Of a stretch of DNA of 8,734 nucleotides, positions 8,301-8,734 are shown one piece after another (position 1 is the first letter of the stretch; every line of letters starts with the position of its first letter). The DNA is from Bacteroidota bacterium. GTDB taxonomy: Bacteria > Bacteroidota > Bacteroidia > Flavobacteriales > Flavobacteriaceae. The notes beneath the pieces were generated by a model that ran no database searches, was not told the origin of the DNA, and saw nothing but the letters and a program-made list of their open reading frames with translations. Location: assembly GCA_009936675.1 (NCBI GenBank), contig JAACDY010000021.1, positions 1-8,734 on the forward strand, in the 5' to 3' direction. Position numbers and translations under genes: made by a program.

Positions 8301-8734
8301 CATCTTCCTTGTGCAAGAGTATGGTTTTGACATCTGCTTCAAGGATCATTTCGATATGCTCTTTTTCCAATAAGGTGTCACGATCGATAATGATTTCGTT
8401 TCGTTCGATGGATATTACCTCCCCTGTGTCCTCATCCACAAAATCCTCATGCCATGATTTCAAAACACGGGCCGCAAGTTTGCGGTCTAGTACTTTCTTC
8501 AATCCGGTTTTGGAAACTTTGATTTCTTCTGCCAAATCGAATATTTCTAAAATATCTTTATCACCTTCGTAACCAATGGCTCTAAAAAGCGTGGTTACGG
8601 GTAATTTTTTCTTTCTGTCAATATAAGCATACATGACACTGTTGATGTCAGTAGCAAATTCAATCCATGAACCTTTGAAAGGAATGACTCTTGCCGAGTA
8701 GAGTTTGGTTCCATTGGCATGGAAAGATTGTCCA
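5386..8734 (-). CDS. rpoB: DNA-directed RNA polymerase subunit beta, 5' end outside the window
   Basis: The last 1115 codons of the second-largest RNA polymerase subunit are visible. The reading frame is open to the right edge and continues upstream of the internal Met at 8634 (33 further codons, beginning GQSFHANGTKLYSARV). About 155 N-terminal residues are therefore missing, judged against a usual length near 1270. The rifampicin-binding cluster is at 7717-7791 (QLSQFMDQ, then EITHKRRLSALGPG). The residues matching E. coli Q513, D516, H526 and S531 are all the sensitive type. Further marks are MRQAVPLL (near 7252), PWKGYNFEDAIVISE and the active-site segment KMAGRHGNKG, whose two lysines match E. 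coli K1065 and K1073. The C-terminal FGGQRFGEMEVWALEAYGA and LGLDIRLEE are intact, and the stop is TAA. RpoB pairs with RpoC, encoded 21 bases downstream. The operon promoter is outside the window. Confidence 0.99.
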   Translation of the reverse strand, partial: GQSFHANGTKLYSARVIPFKGSWIEFATDINSVMYAYIDRKKKLPVTTLFRAIGYEGDKDILEIFDLAEEIKVSKTGLKKVLDRKLAARVLKSWHEDFVDEDTGEVISIERNEIIIDRDTLLEKEHIEMILEADVKTILLHKEDAHMADYAIIHNTLQKDPTNSEKEAVEHIYRQLRNAEPPDEDTARGIIDKLFFSDQRYNLGEVGRYRMNKKLNLEVEMDKQVLTKVDIITIVKYLIELINSKAEIDDIDHLSNRRVRTVGEQLSSQFGVGLARMARTIRERMNVRDNEVFTPIDLINAKTLSSVINTFFGTNQLSQFMDQTNPLAEITHKRRLSALGPGGLSRERAGFEVRDVHYTHYGRLCPIETPEGPNIGLISSLGVYAKVNNLGFIETPYRKVNDGKIDLENTIYLSAEEEENQLIAQANIPYDKGGKITSEKVIARDQADFPVVTPDEINYTDVAPNQIASISASLIPFLEHDDANRALMGSNMMRQAVPLLRPESPIVGTGLERQVASDSRVLINAEGDGVVEYVDANKVTIKYDMTEDQKLVTFDGDTKTYNLIKFRKTNQGTCINLKPIVKKGDRVAKGQVLSEGYATQNGELALGRNMKVAFMPWKGYNFEDAIVISERVVRQDISTSIHIDEYSIDVRDTKLGTEELTDDIPNISEEATKDLDENGMIRIGAEVNPGDILIGKITPKGESDPSPEEKLLRAIFGDKAGDVKDASLKAPPSLRGVVIDKKLFTRSVKDKRKRNQDKQELEILDEKFEVKFEELKGILIEKLFNIVNGKTCQGVQNDLGEEILPKGKKYTLKMLTAVEDYTHLTKGTWTTTDATNKLIADLIHNYKIKENDLQGSLRREKFTISVGDELPAGVKKLAKVYIAKKRKLKVGDKMAGRHGNKGIVARIVREEEMPFLEDGTPVDIVLNPLGVPSRMNIGQIYETVLGWAGLDLGEKYATPIFDGATIDQINELTDSAGIPRYGHTYLYDGGTGERFDQPATVGVIYMLKLGHMVDDKMHSRSIGPYSLITQQPLGGKAQFGGQRFGEMEVWALEAYGASSTLQEILTVKSDDVIGRAKTYESIVKGETLPEPGLPESFNVLMHELKGLGLDIRLEE

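Noticed and set aside
5386..8634. The Met at 8634 as the start of rpoB
   Set aside because: The frame stays open to the window edge and the upstream codons encode conserved RpoB sequence (YSARVIPFKGSWIEF), so this Met is internal.

Overview
The window comes from a member of the Bacteroidota, most likely class Flavobacteriia. The RpoB and RpoC sequences have the wording typical of that class. There is a DUF3467 gene directly after rpoC, which is a characteristic Bacteroidota arrangement. Shine-Dalgarno sequences ahead of the core genes are weak or absent, and base composition is moderately A+T rich. This assignment rests on recalled family sequences, not on a search.

Most of the window (about 733 to 8734, minus strand) is the end of the RNA polymerase operon. 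In order of transcription it holds rpoB (its 5' end lies beyond the right edge), a 21-base gap, complete rpoC, a 3-base gap, and a small DUF3467 gene. Three bases after the DUF3467 stop comes a strong intrinsic terminator with a GAAA tetraloop and a U-tract. RpoB and RpoC form the catalytic core of RNA polymerase. The catalytic Asp triad, both zinc sites, the rifampicin-binding cluster and the active-site lysines are all present and look normal. DUF3467 has no established function, but its position suggests a link to transcription.

The left end (1 to 492, plus strand, convergent with the polymerase operon) carries a small type II toxin-antitoxin locus of the HigB-HigA (RelE/ParE plus Xre) type. 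The toxin gene enters from outside the window. It can be followed only by changing frame twice, at a T6 run and an A7 run, with the two shifts cancelling. It therefore looks like a pseudogene, a pair of homopolymer sequencing errors, or, less likely, a gene needing slippage. The antitoxin gene directly behind it appears intact and starts at TTG.

Between the two units, 493 to 701 is non-coding as far as I can tell, with only weak inverted repeats. I see no new multi-gene system. The points most worth a second look are the doubly frameshifted toxin beside an intact antitoxin, and the in-frame, TAG-separated junction of rpoC and DUF3467.
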